Assembly (NCBI GenBank): GCA_023424015.1
Contig: JAFAEM010000006.1
Coordinates: forward strand, 186,001 to 250,000
Direction of reading: 5' to 3'
Source: Bacteroidota bacterium
Lineage (GTDB): Bacteria; Bacteroidota; Bacteroidia; Chitinophagales; Chitinophagaceae
DNA: 64,000 bases
In this document: positions 25,528 through 32,670 of the stretch, in pieces
Layout of the letters: each line of letters starts with the position of its first letter
How positions within the stretch are numbered: position 1 is the stretch's first letter
Notes under the pieces: model-generated
What the model saw: the letters and a program-made list of their open reading frames with translations, nothing else
Told to the model about the DNA's origin: nothing
Databases searched by the model: none
Program-made: the position numbers and the translations under genes

Positions 25528-26061
25528 ATGCGAAAAGTCTTAGCCATTTCATTCATCTTCTGTTCCACCTTTATTTTTGGGCAATCGGATCCTGAAGATC
25601 TAATACACTGGAGCGCTGCCCGCAAACTTACCTGGGCCGATTATAAAGGTGCTGCCAAACCTGGTTCTGATGTTGCTGCCTCCACCGCCACCTATCTGGG
25701 CATTGAATACAGTTTCAATAGCAAAGGTTTTGGTTATAAGATCACCTGCAGCTTTTCGAAAACCAAATCATGGGGTCTGCACAAGACGGATTATATCCTC
25801 GCGCACGAGCAGGGGCATTTTGATATTGCCGAAATATTTGCGCGCAAGCTCAACCGCGAAATGTCGGAATACAAATTTGACAAGGATAATTTCAAGGAAG
25901 ACCTGAAAAATATTTACCAGCGAATAACTACGGAAAAAGAAAATATGCAAAATGATTATGATCGTGAGACGAATCATAGCATTTTGAAGGAAAAACAAAT
26001 GGAATGGTTAAAGAAGATCAGTCAGCTGCTGGATGCGTATAAAAATTTCGCCGACTACTGA
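25528..26061 (+). CDS. Secreted DUF922 putative zinc protease
   Basis: The 177-residue protein has a signal peptide ('VLAISFIFCSTFIFG') and the DUF922 domain with 'WSAARKLTWADYKG' and the zinc-binding-like 'LAHEQGHFDIAEIFARKLN' (HExxH). A C-terminal coiled coil follows. The family is predicted to be secreted Zn-dependent proteases; activity has not been shown for this group as far as I know. It converges with the next gene on the minus strand (29-bp gap). Confidence 0.83.
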   Translation: MRKVLAISFIFCSTFIFGQSDPEDLIHWSAARKLTWADYKGAAKPGSDVAASTATYLGIEYSFNSKGFGYKITCSFSKTKSWGLHKTDYILAHEQGHFDIAEIFARKLNREMSEYKFDKDNFKEDLKNIYQRITTEKENMQNDYDRETNHSILKEKQMEWLKKISQLLDAYKNFADY

Positions 26062-26090
26062 CCAATCACATTATTCCGTTTATCATCGAA

Positions 26091-26726
26091 TTACTTCTCG
26101 AAATTCATCACCTGTTTACGGGCCACATTCCTGGCGCGTCCATTGGCATCAATGATTGGACTAAGCTTTGGCGCATCGAGCGTAAGCCTGTCTTTTATCT
26201 GTTGCTGCAGGAATGAACTTTCGGGATCCACCGACACATTCTTGATATGAATATCACCATCGGGCCTGATATCGTATTCGACCAACACATAGTAAGCGCC
26301 TTTCTTAACTTTAGGTGAGGGAATCACCTCCGACCTGATGGTAAGAGTAAGCGAGTCTATAAATGATTTCCAGACGGTGTTATTGTCTTTGGGCGTTGCA
26401 TCCACAACCGGTGCGGTAATTGCAGCCGTATCAGCGGCAGTAAGTGTAATGGCGGTGGTGTCTTCGCCTGCAGCCAGGGCTTTCTCTTTTTTTGCTGCCA
26501 GGGCTTCCTGCACAATTGAATCAGCTGTAACCTTTTTCATGGAATCCGCTGCGGCCAGTTCGGCGGCCTTCATAGCCATGTTCTCCCGGATGGTCGCACT
26601 ATCCCCTTTCCGAATCACGGCACCGGTGTCGGCTTTTAGTTTGCCGCCATACAGGGCTTCTTTTAATGACTGGGATTGAGCTGATACAGCCAGGAATATC
26701 ACAAAAACAAACAGTAAAGCTTTCAT
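26091..26726 (-). CDS. Secreted alanine-rich protein with TonB-C-like domain
   Basis: From the ATG at 26726 the 211-residue protein has a signal peptide ('MKALLFVFVIFLAVSAQSQS'), an Ala/Thr/Asp-rich low-complexity region (about 35-125), and a folded C-terminal domain with 'YYVLVEYDIRPDGDIHIKNV' that resembles the beta-strand/helix layout of TonB C-terminal domains. The frame is open to an ATG at 26777, but that adds a charged stretch before the signal peptide. The function is unknown. Confidence 0.7.
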   Translation of the reverse strand: MKALLFVFVIFLAVSAQSQSLKEALYGGKLKADTGAVIRKGDSATIRENMAMKAAELAAADSMKKVTADSIVQEALAAKKEKALAAGEDTTAITLTAADTAAITAPVVDATPKDNNTVWKSFIDSLTLTIRSEVIPSPKVKKGAYYVLVEYDIRPDGDIHIKNVSVDPESSFLQQQIKDRLTLDAPKLSPIIDANGRARNVARKQVMNFEK

Positions 26727-26817
26727 CTGAATACTTTTATCGTTATTGCCCTCAATGACCGGGCCCGGATTGCTCACAAGTTAGTTTTTCCCGGCAGATG
26801 GATAAGCCTAAAAACAG

Positions 26818-27453
26818 TTAAAATAGACCATAGAGCTGGGCATCTACCTTGGTAATGATCTCGCCAAGGTCTTCTTCCTTTTCCGCAAACTTATTTTTAT
26901 CCACATCAATGACCAGCAACTGGCCTTCTTTGTACCCATCTATCCATTTATTATAGTACTCATTAAGACGTTTCAGATAGTCAAGCCTGATATTCTCTTC
27001 ATACTCGCGGCCTCTTTTCTGGATCTGGCCTACAAGGGTGGGAACAGAAGCATTCAGGTAGATCAGCAGGTCGGGTGGCTGAACAAGTGTTTTAAGCGTC
27101 TGGAAAAAATTATAATAGTTGTCGAAATCTCTCTTGCTCATCAGTCCCATCTCGTGCAGGTTGGGAGCAAAGATATTGGCGTCTTCGTAGATGGTTCGAT
27201 CCTGGATCACGGTCTCCGTACCTTTTTGGATCTCCACCAGTTGTTGCAATCGGCTGTTGAGGAAATAGATCTGCAGGTTAAAGCTCCAACGAGGCATATC
27301 CTCGTAAAAATCCATGAGGTATGGATTGTGATCCACATCTTCGAAATTAGGTATCCATTTATAATGCTTGCTGAGCATTTCAGTGAGCGTGGTTTTGCCA
27401 GCACCGATATTGCCCGCTACAGCGATATGTTTTGGTTTCTTCGTTTTTGCCAT
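26818..27453 (-). CDS. Deoxynucleoside kinase
   Basis: This enzyme phosphorylates deoxynucleosides with ATP in nucleotide salvage. The P-loop is 'GNIGAGKTTLTEML', the substrate-site motif is 'NFEDVDHNPYLMDFY', the catalytic 'QDRTIYEDANIFA' follows, and the lid is 'RGREYEENIRLDY'. I prefer the ATG at 27453 ('MAKTKKPKHIAVAGN', 211 residues); one at 27468 adds five residues. A near-consensus TATCTTTC box lies about 20-30 bp upstream. Confidence 0.92.
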   Translation of the reverse strand: MAKTKKPKHIAVAGNIGAGKTTLTEMLSKHYKWIPNFEDVDHNPYLMDFYEDMPRWSFNLQIYFLNSRLQQLVEIQKGTETVIQDRTIYEDANIFAPNLHEMGLMSKRDFDNYYNFFQTLKTLVQPPDLLIYLNASVPTLVGQIQKRGREYEENIRLDYLKRLNEYYNKWIDGYKEGQLLVIDVDKNKFAEKEEDLGEIITKVDAQLYGLF

Positions 27454-27535
27454 AAAAATCGGGGTCATTGGTCTAAGGCCGGAAAGATAAATATATAATT
27501 ATCCTGAAAATACCGGCAATCAATTTAAACATGGG

Positions 27536-28540
27536 TTAGAAATACTTCATTCCCATGGCTTGTCTTACCAGGTCGATCGTGAAAGCAGCACTTTTTCGTG
27601 CTTTTTCGCGGCCTATTTCAATCACGCCAGCCAGGTATTTTTCGTCCCGGTAGATGGCTTCGGCCTTTTCGCGGATGGGCCTGATGAACTGTACCATATC
27701 CTCCGCCAATTGCTTTTTCATATCACCGTAACGTATTGTACAATTGTTGAAATCAGCATCGAATTTCTTCCAGACCTCTTCCGCACTTACCAGCTTCATC
27801 AGCATGAAAATATTCTCGATATAATCCGGCTTTTCAGCATTCATCGATGTTGGTCCACTATCGGTTTTAGCCTTCATTACTTTTTTCCGGATCAGTTCAT
27901 CTTCATCTGCGAGGTAAAGCGTAGCCATTTGGTTTTCGCTCTTGCTCATCTTGCCGGCTCCATCGAGACTTGGTATTTTCAACAGGTTTTCACCGAAATT
28001 AAAGGCATAGGGCTCAGGGAACACTTCACTGTACCGGTGATTGAATCGATCTACAAAATTTCTCGCGATCTCCAGGTGTTGCTCCTGGTCTTTTCCGACC
28101 GGTACATACTTTGCACGATGGATAAGAATATCAGCCGCCATCAATACAGGGTAAGTCAGTAAGCCTACGTTCACATTATGCGGCTGTAGCCTTATTTTAT
28201 CCTTAAATGTTGGCGTTTTCTCAAGTTCACCCTTATAGGCCAGCATATTCAGCAACATATAGAGTTCGGCGATCTCAGGAACGGAACTTTGCAGGTACAA
28301 GGCAGCTTTCTCCGGGTTGAGACCGGCTGCGATGTTTTCAGCCAACACCCTGAGTACACTGCTTCGTAACTCCTTTGTATCCGGATGCGTGGTCAGCGAA
28401 TGCCAGTCAGCTACCATAAAATAGCACTCATACTCATCCTGCATTTTTACGTAGTTCTGCAACGCCCCAAAATAGTTGCCCAGGTGTAAAAAACCGGTGG
28501 GGCGAATACCACTCATTACTTTTTCTTTCCCCTTCTCCAT
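27536..28540 (-). CDS. trpS: Tryptophanyl-tRNA synthetase
   Basis: TrpS charges tRNA-Trp with tryptophan. The class I signatures are seen as 'SGIRPTGFLHLGNYFGAL' (HIGH equivalent HLGN) and 'GAGKMSKSENQ' (KMSKS). The 334-residue length is standard. The start ATG at 28540 ('MEKGKEKVMSGIRPTG') is the only suitable one. An array of 7-bp repeats (28563-28597) lies just upstream, between it and gatC. Confidence 0.96.
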   Translation of the reverse strand: MEKGKEKVMSGIRPTGFLHLGNYFGALQNYVKMQDEYECYFMVADWHSLTTHPDTKELRSSVLRVLAENIAAGLNPEKAALYLQSSVPEIAELYMLLNMLAYKGELEKTPTFKDKIRLQPHNVNVGLLTYPVLMAADILIHRAKYVPVGKDQEQHLEIARNFVDRFNHRYSEVFPEPYAFNFGENLLKIPSLDGAGKMSKSENQMATLYLADEDELIRKKVMKAKTDSGPTSMNAEKPDYIENIFMLMKLVSAEEVWKKFDADFNNCTIRYGDMKKQLAEDMVQFIRPIREKAEAIYRDEKYLAGVIEIGREKARKSAAFTIDLVRQAMGMKYF

Positions 28541-28562
28541 AAGGCGGCGAAGATAACAAAAT

Positions 28563-28597
28563 AGTCAGGAGTAACGAGTCTGTAGTCAGGAGTCGGT
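28563..28597. repeat. Tandem repeat, 7-bp period (AGTCAGG type)
   Basis: Five consecutive 7-mers read AGTCAGG, AGTAACG, AGTCTGT, AGTCAGG, AGTCGGT, between the divergent trpS and gatC genes. Confidence 0.75.
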
Positions 28598-28648
28598 GTC
28601 TGCGAAGCCAGGGTAATGAACCAGGGCTCCATACTCCCGACTAACAAC

Positions 28649-28656
28649 TATATTTG
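28649..28656 (+). promoter_or_regulatory. TATATTTG promoter box of gatC
   Basis: A perfect TAnnTTTG box ends 4 bp before the gatC ATG at 28661, so the mRNA would be leaderless or nearly so. No clear -33 TTTG is seen. Confidence 0.5.
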
Positions 28657-28660
28657 CCTG

Positions 28661-28990
28661 ATGGAAGTCAACGACGAACTGGTGGATAAACTGGCTCATC
28701 TCTCCAGGCTACAATTCAATGACGAAGAGAAACAGGAAATAAAAAAAGACCTGCAGAAAATGATTGTCTTTGTCGAAAAATTAAATGAACTTGACCTGGA
28801 GGGAGTTGAGCCGATGTTGCATATGAGCGATGAAGCAAATGTGTTGCGTGAAGATGTGGTGAAGGGTTCAGTTGACCGTTCCGAAGCTTTAAAGAATGCT
28901 CCCTCTCACGACGACAAGTTTTTTAAAGTACCAAAGGTGATAAAAGCACCTGGTCAGTCGGACGAAACAATCCAGAATAGGGAATTATAA
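28661..28990 (+). CDS. gatC: Aspartyl/glutamyl-tRNA amidotransferase subunit C
   Basis: GatC stabilises the GatCAB complex that converts Glu-tRNA-Gln (and Asp-tRNA-Asn) by amidation. The 109-residue protein from the ATG at 28661 has the typical 'DKLAHLSRLQFNDEEKQEIK', 'IVFVEKLNELDLEGVEPM' and 'LREDVV' motifs. An ATG at 28616 exists upstream but precedes the promoter box. gatA and gatB are not adjacent. The next gene, an ABC ATPase, starts 20 bp downstream. Confidence 0.93.
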   Translation: MEVNDELVDKLAHLSRLQFNDEEKQEIKKDLQKMIVFVEKLNELDLEGVEPMLHMSDEANVLREDVVKGSVDRSEALKNAPSHDDKFFKVPKVIKAPGQSDETIQNREL

Positions 28991-29010
28991 ACTGTACTCA
29001 ATTTTTCTTG

Positions 29011-29766
29011 ATGACGGTAAATACAACAGGACATAACCAGGAATCCACAGCAGTTAAAAAGCCAATCATACATCTCGAGGGCATTCGTAAGAATTATTAC
29101 ATGGGTAAGAATGTGTTGGAAGTGCTGAAAGGTGTATCCCTCAATATATTTAAGAATGAATACGTGGCGTTAATGGGCCCTTCCGGTTCGGGCAAAAGCA
29201 CGCTGATGAATATACTCGGCTGCCTTGATACACCAACAGCCGGAAAATATATCCTGAACCAGCTTGATGTAAGTAAAATGGAAGACAACGCACTTGCGGA
29301 AGTGCGGAATAAAGAGATCGGGTTTGTATTTCAGCAATTCAATTTACTGCCACGGCTAACTGCACTTGAAAACGTAGCACTGCCGCTGGTCTATGCCGGT
29401 ATGAGTAAAAAGCAGCGCCATGAAAAAGCGATGCATGTACTCGATATGGTGAATCTTTCAGACCGCAGTCATCACCGTCCTAATGAGCTCAGTGGCGGTC
29501 AATCGCAAAGGGTAGCTATTGCAAGGGCATTGGTAAATGACCCTGCGCTGATCCTCGCCGATGAACCCACCGGTAACCTGGATACAAAAACCTCCTACGA
29601 GATCATGGAGATATTCAATACCATTTATTCAGGAGGCAATACGATCGTACTGGTAACGCACGAGGAAGACATTGCCAACCATGCACACCGCATCATCCGC
29701 CTGCGTGATGGCGTGATTGAGAAAGATACAAAGAACGAGAACGTGGGCATGTATGCGCCTCATTAA
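29011..29766 (+). CDS. ABC transporter ATP-binding protein (MacB/LolD type)
   Basis: The 251-residue ATPase has Walker A 'GPSGSGKSTLMNILG', Q-loop 'FVFQQFNLLPRLTALEN', signature 'LSGGQSQRVAIARAL', Walker B 'LILADEPTGNLDT' and H-loop 'VLVTHEED'. It belongs to the MacB/FtsE/LolD group that works with FtsX-like permeases in efflux or lipoprotein release. The ATG at 29011 is used; a TTG three bases before is open but unlikely. No permease gene is next to it. It lies in line between gatC and the adenosyltransferase gene. Confidence 0.92.
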   Translation: MTVNTTGHNQESTAVKKPIIHLEGIRKNYYMGKNVLEVLKGVSLNIFKNEYVALMGPSGSGKSTLMNILGCLDTPTAGKYILNQLDVSKMEDNALAEVRNKEIGFVFQQFNLLPRLTALENVALPLVYAGMSKKQRHEKAMHVLDMVNLSDRSHHRPNELSGGQSQRVAIARALVNDPALILADEPTGNLDTKTSYEIMEIFNTIYSGGNTIVLVTHEEDIANHAHRIIRLRDGVIEKDTKNENVGMYAPH

Positions 29767-29832
29767 TCCTGGATGGACCAGATCGTTCACCCCCGGATTC
29801 TTCTGTCATTTTTAAATCCGCTTCGCATGTCA

Positions 29833-30387
29833 ATGAAGATCTATACCAAAACAGGTGACAAAGGAACAACCTCACTGATCGGCGGCACAAAAGTTTCAAA
29901 ATCCCATTTACGTATCGAAGCCTACGGAACAGTTGATGAATTGAATTCGTATATCGGCTTGTGTAAGGACCTGCTGACTGACGAAGACAGCACGAGAACG
30001 CTGCAGGAAATACAGGATCGCTTGTTCACCATCGGTTCGGCCCTGGCCTGCGACCCCGAAAAGGAAACAAAGATGAAGATCCCTGATCTTAAAGATGAGG
30101 ACATCCTTTTACTCGAAAAAGAAATAGATCGCATGACGGATATGCTGCCGGTTATGAAATCATTTATCCTGCCAGGTGGTCATCCGCATGTTTCTCATCT
30201 GCATATTGCGCGCTGTATTTGTCGCCGTGCAGAACGCTGTTGTGTAAAATTGTCGATAGATAACCATGAAGTAGAACCTATAATTACGAAATACCTGAAC
30301 CGCTTAAGCGATTATCTTTTTACACTGGCGAGATTCACGGGTCACCTATTAGGACTTGAGGACCAGCCCTGGAAACCGAGGATATAA
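29833..30387 (+). CDS. ATP:cob(I)alamin adenosyltransferase, PduO type
   Basis: This enzyme transfers adenosine from ATP to cobalamin to make coenzyme B12. The ATP-binding N-terminal motif 'MKIYTKTGDKGTTSLIGG' and the helical-bundle signatures 'EAYGTVDELNSYIGL', 'FILPGGHPHVSHLHIARC', 'RRAERCCVKL' and 'LNRLSDYLFTLAR' are all present. I use the ATG at 29833 (184 residues); ATG 29827 is possible, and the one at 29773 adds an unrelated leader. No other B12 genes are near. Confidence 0.93.
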   Translation: MKIYTKTGDKGTTSLIGGTKVSKSHLRIEAYGTVDELNSYIGLCKDLLTDEDSTRTLQEIQDRLFTIGSALACDPEKETKMKIPDLKDEDILLLEKEIDRMTDMLPVMKSFILPGGHPHVSHLHIARCICRRAERCCVKLSIDNHEVEPIITKYLNRLSDYLFTLARFTGHLLGLEDQPWKPRI

Positions 30388-30439
30388 AATCTCAATTCAT
30401 ATCATCGCAGTAATCAACACGACTGAAAGTCGTTGAGTG

Positions 30440-31102
30440 CTATGCCAGATCACCTACGATCCTTCCGTCTTTCATATGAAGTACGCGGTCGCTTAATTTC
30501 GCTAATTCTTCATTGTGTGTAACAATCAGGAAAGTCTGGTTGAATTCATCCCGAAGTTTAAAAAATAACTGGTGAAGATCTTTGGCATTAGCCGAATCCA
30601 GGTTGCCGGTGGGTTCATCGGCCATCACAATATCTGGTTTATTGATCAGCGCCCTTGCCACGGCAACCCGTTGTTGTTCCCCGCCTGAAAGCTGGTTGGG
30701 TTTATTTTCCATCCTTTGTGAAAGCCCCAGCATTTGCAGGAGTCGGACGGCTTCATCTTTTACTTCATTCTTTTTCCGGCCCGCAAGCCAGCCGGGAATA
30801 CATACATTCTCCAGGGCGGTGAATTCGGGTAGCAGGTGGTGAAACTGGAACACAAACCCAATATGCTTATTTCTGAAAGCAGCTAGTTTCCTGGGGGTCA
30901 GGGTATGCACCTGGGTATTGTTCATACTGACGATTCCGGAGTCGGCTCTGTCGAGGGTGCCGAGGATATGCAGCAGGGTGCTTTTCCCCGACCCCGATGG
31001 GCCAACAATGCTGACCACCTCACCTTTTTTGATCTCCATATCCACCCCTTTCAGGACTTCTACCGTATCAAATTTTTTATGTATGTTTTTGCCGGAAATC
31101 AT
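30440..31102 (-). CDS. lolD: Lipoprotein-release-type ABC transporter ATP-binding protein (LolD-like)
   Basis: The 220-residue ATPase has Walker A 'GPSGSGKSTLLHILGTLD', Q-loop 'GFVFQFHHLLPEFTALEN', signature 'LSGGEQQRVAVARAL', Walker B 'IVMADEPTGNLDS' and H-loop 'LIVTHNEEL'. 'FQFHHLLPEFTALENV' is the pattern of LolD, which with LolC/E frees lipoproteins from the inner membrane. The start is the ATG at 31102; TTG 31105 is also open. No permease gene is next to it, as is frequent in Bacteroidota. Confidence 0.88.
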   Translation of the reverse strand: MISGKNIHKKFDTVEVLKGVDMEIKKGEVVSIVGPSGSGKSTLLHILGTLDRADSGIVSMNNTQVHTLTPRKLAAFRNKHIGFVFQFHHLLPEFTALENVCIPGWLAGRKKNEVKDEAVRLLQMLGLSQRMENKPNQLSGGEQQRVAVARALINKPDIVMADEPTGNLDSANAKDLHQLFFKLRDEFNQTFLIVTHNEELAKLSDRVLHMKDGRIVGDLA

Positions 31103-31219
31103 CAATTAAATCCTTTTAAATTAATCAAATATCAGTAAAAACCCCGCGGAAGGCAAAACGGGTTTCAGAGGGGTGGGAAACTTTATGAAATTATTCAACA
31201 TCCGGCTAACAACTAAGGA

Positions 31220-31250
31220 TTTGGAAAATTCGTTAATACTGCTACATTTG
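31220..31250 (+). promoter_or_regulatory. Promoter of DUF2795 gene
   Basis: TTTG at 31220-31223, a 19-bp spacer and TACATTTG at 31243-31250: a perfect Bacteroidota promoter. It lies within the longer open frame and so shows that translation starts downstream, at 31317. Confidence 0.82.
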
Positions 31251-31316
31251 CGGAAAATTGGGGTAGTAGACCCTGCCCTCAAAACCCGGATTTTTAATTC
31301 ATTAAACCTTTCGTGT

Positions 31317-31541
31317 ATGTTTTGGACATTAGAATTGGCTTCCTATCTTGAAGATGCTCCCTGGCCTGCAACCAAGGATGAACTGATCGATTACTCGATC
31401 CGTTCTGGTGCACCAATCGAGGTCGTGGAAAACCTGCAGGAACTCGAAGACGAAGGTCAGGATGTATACGAAACAATTGAAGACATCTGGCCTGACTATC
31501 CTACCCAGGAAGATTTTCTTTTCAATGAGGACGAATATTAA
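31317..31541 (+). CDS. DUF2795 domain protein, small and acidic
   Basis: The 74-residue protein from the ATG at 31317 ('MFWTLELASYLEDAPWPATK') matches the DUF2795 family of Bacteroidota, with 'DELIDYSIRSGAPIEVVENL' and the acidic end 'PTQEDFLFNEDEY'. The frame is open upstream to 31173, but a strong promoter lies in that part. It is soluble and highly acidic; the function is unknown. It is followed by a strong terminator. Confidence 0.9.
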   Translation: MFWTLELASYLEDAPWPATKDELIDYSIRSGAPIEVVENLQELEDEGQDVYETIEDIWPDYPTQEDFLFNEDEY

Positions 31542-31569
31542 ACATTCAGCAAACAGCCTGAAAAAACTA

Positions 31570-31600
31570 AAGCCTCCTTTCGGAGGCTTCCTTATTTTTA
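31570..31600. terminator. Bidirectional terminator between DUF2795 gene and fabI
   Basis: An 8-bp stem AAGCCTCC / GGAGGCTT with loop TTTC is followed by a T-rich run on the plus strand (TTATTTTTATT) and, on the minus strand, by TTAGTTTTTTC. It serves both convergent genes. Confidence 0.88.
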
Positions 31601-32413
31601 TTCCACACCAAGTTTCTCCAACACACTCGTGCTAACACCGGTTGTTGAATAACCACCATCGTGAAACAGGTTTTGCATGGTCACCATTCTTGTAAGATCT
31701 GAGAAAAGCGTAATGCAGTAATTAGCACAGTCCTCCGCACTTGCATTGCCCAAAGGTGCGATCGCGTCGGCATAATCAAAGAAATCGCCAAACCCTTTTA
31801 TACCTGTACCTGCTGTTGTCTTGGTAGGTGACTGGGAAACTGTATTAATCCTTACTTTCTTTTCAACACCGTAATGATAACCAAAACTGCGCGCGATGGA
31901 TTCAAGCATAGCTTTAATATCGGCCATATCGGTATAGAAAGGATAAGTACGTTGTGCTGCCATATAAGTAAGCGCTACCACACTGCCCCACTCATTGATC
32001 GCATCCAGTTTGCGTGCTACGCTGAGCATCTTATGAAAAGACATGGCAGATACATCTATGCCTTTCATAAAATAATCGTAGTTAGAATCTGTATATGGAA
32101 TATTCTTGCGAATGTTAACACTCATGCCGATCGAATGGAGCACAAAATCGATCTTACCACCCAGAACTTCCTGCGACTTTGTAAACAGGGTGGTCAGTTC
32201 ATCCACATTCGTCGCATCAGCAGGTATGATCTCTGAACCTGTTGCTTCAGCCAGCTTTTTGATCTCACCCATACGCATGGCAATCGGTGCATTGGTCAGT
32301 ACGAATGTTGCGCCTTCCTCATGCGCTTTTTCTGCTACCTTCCATGCAATGGAATTAGCATCAAGTGCACCTGTTATAATTCCTCTTTTCCCTTTTAATA
32401 AATTATATGCCAT
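31598..32413 (-). CDS. fabI: Enoyl-[acyl-carrier-protein] reductase (NADH)
   Basis: FabI reduces the enoyl-ACP double bond in the last step of each fatty acid elongation round. The 271-residue SDR fold has the N-terminal cofactor region 'GKRGIITGALDANSIAWKVA', 'VLHSIGMS', and the catalytic Tyr-x6-Lys in 'YTDMADIKAML'. 'NTVSQSPTKTTAGTGIKGF' is the substrate loop. A TATTTTTG box (32442-32449, minus) stands 28 bp upstream. Confidence 0.95.
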   Translation of the reverse strand: MAYNLLKGKRGIITGALDANSIAWKVAEKAHEEGATFVLTNAPIAMRMGEIKKLAEATGSEIIPADATNVDELTTLFTKSQEVLGGKIDFVLHSIGMSVNIRKNIPYTDSNYDYFMKGIDVSAMSFHKMLSVARKLDAINEWGSVVALTYMAAQRTYPFYTDMADIKAMLESIARSFGYHYGVEKKVRINTVSQSPTKTTAGTGIKGFGDFFDYADAIAPLGNASAEDCANYCITLFSDLTRMVTMQNLFHDGGYSTTGVSTSVLEKLGVE

Positions 32414-32441
32414 AGTTGATTGGTTTGAATTTTAATTGCGG

Positions 32442-32449
32442 CAAAAATA
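32442..32449 (-). promoter_or_regulatory. TATTTTTG promoter box of fabI
   Basis: A perfect TAnnTTTG box on the minus strand, 28 bp before the fabI ATG. The -33 region is T-rich but lacks an exact TTTG. Confidence 0.55.
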
Positions 32450-32554
32450 GGAAGTTCTTCCGGGTAAAAACTTCATGCTTTAAGTTGAAACCATTTACAA
32501 TTTCCCAACAACCGAACCAATTGAAGCTATTGTTTAAAATATCTTTTGACTATT

Positions 32555-32670
32555 CTACTATCCAATATCCACCATCCAGCATCTAGTATCCAGCATCCAA
32601 TATCCAGCATCCAGCATCCAGCTTCGACGGGCAGGCGACTCCCGACTCCCGACTATCGACTATCGACTAT
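32555..32670. repeat. Compound tandem repeat, 7-bp period, two sequence types
   Basis: From 32555 a run of 7-mers of the type CCAGCAT/CCAATAT (about ten copies) continues to 32624. A second type follows from 32636: CGACTCC twice, then CGACTAT three times (32650-32670). The second run extends across the recN stop codon at 32667-32669. The rest of the fabI-recN gap holds only the fabI promoter. Confidence 0.85.

Noticed and set aside
31173..31316. N-terminal extension of the DUF2795 protein
   Set aside because: A perfect promoter (31220-31250) lies inside this stretch and the family starts at 31317.
32555..32670. CRISPR array
   Set aside because: The period is 7 bp without spacers, and no cas genes are present.
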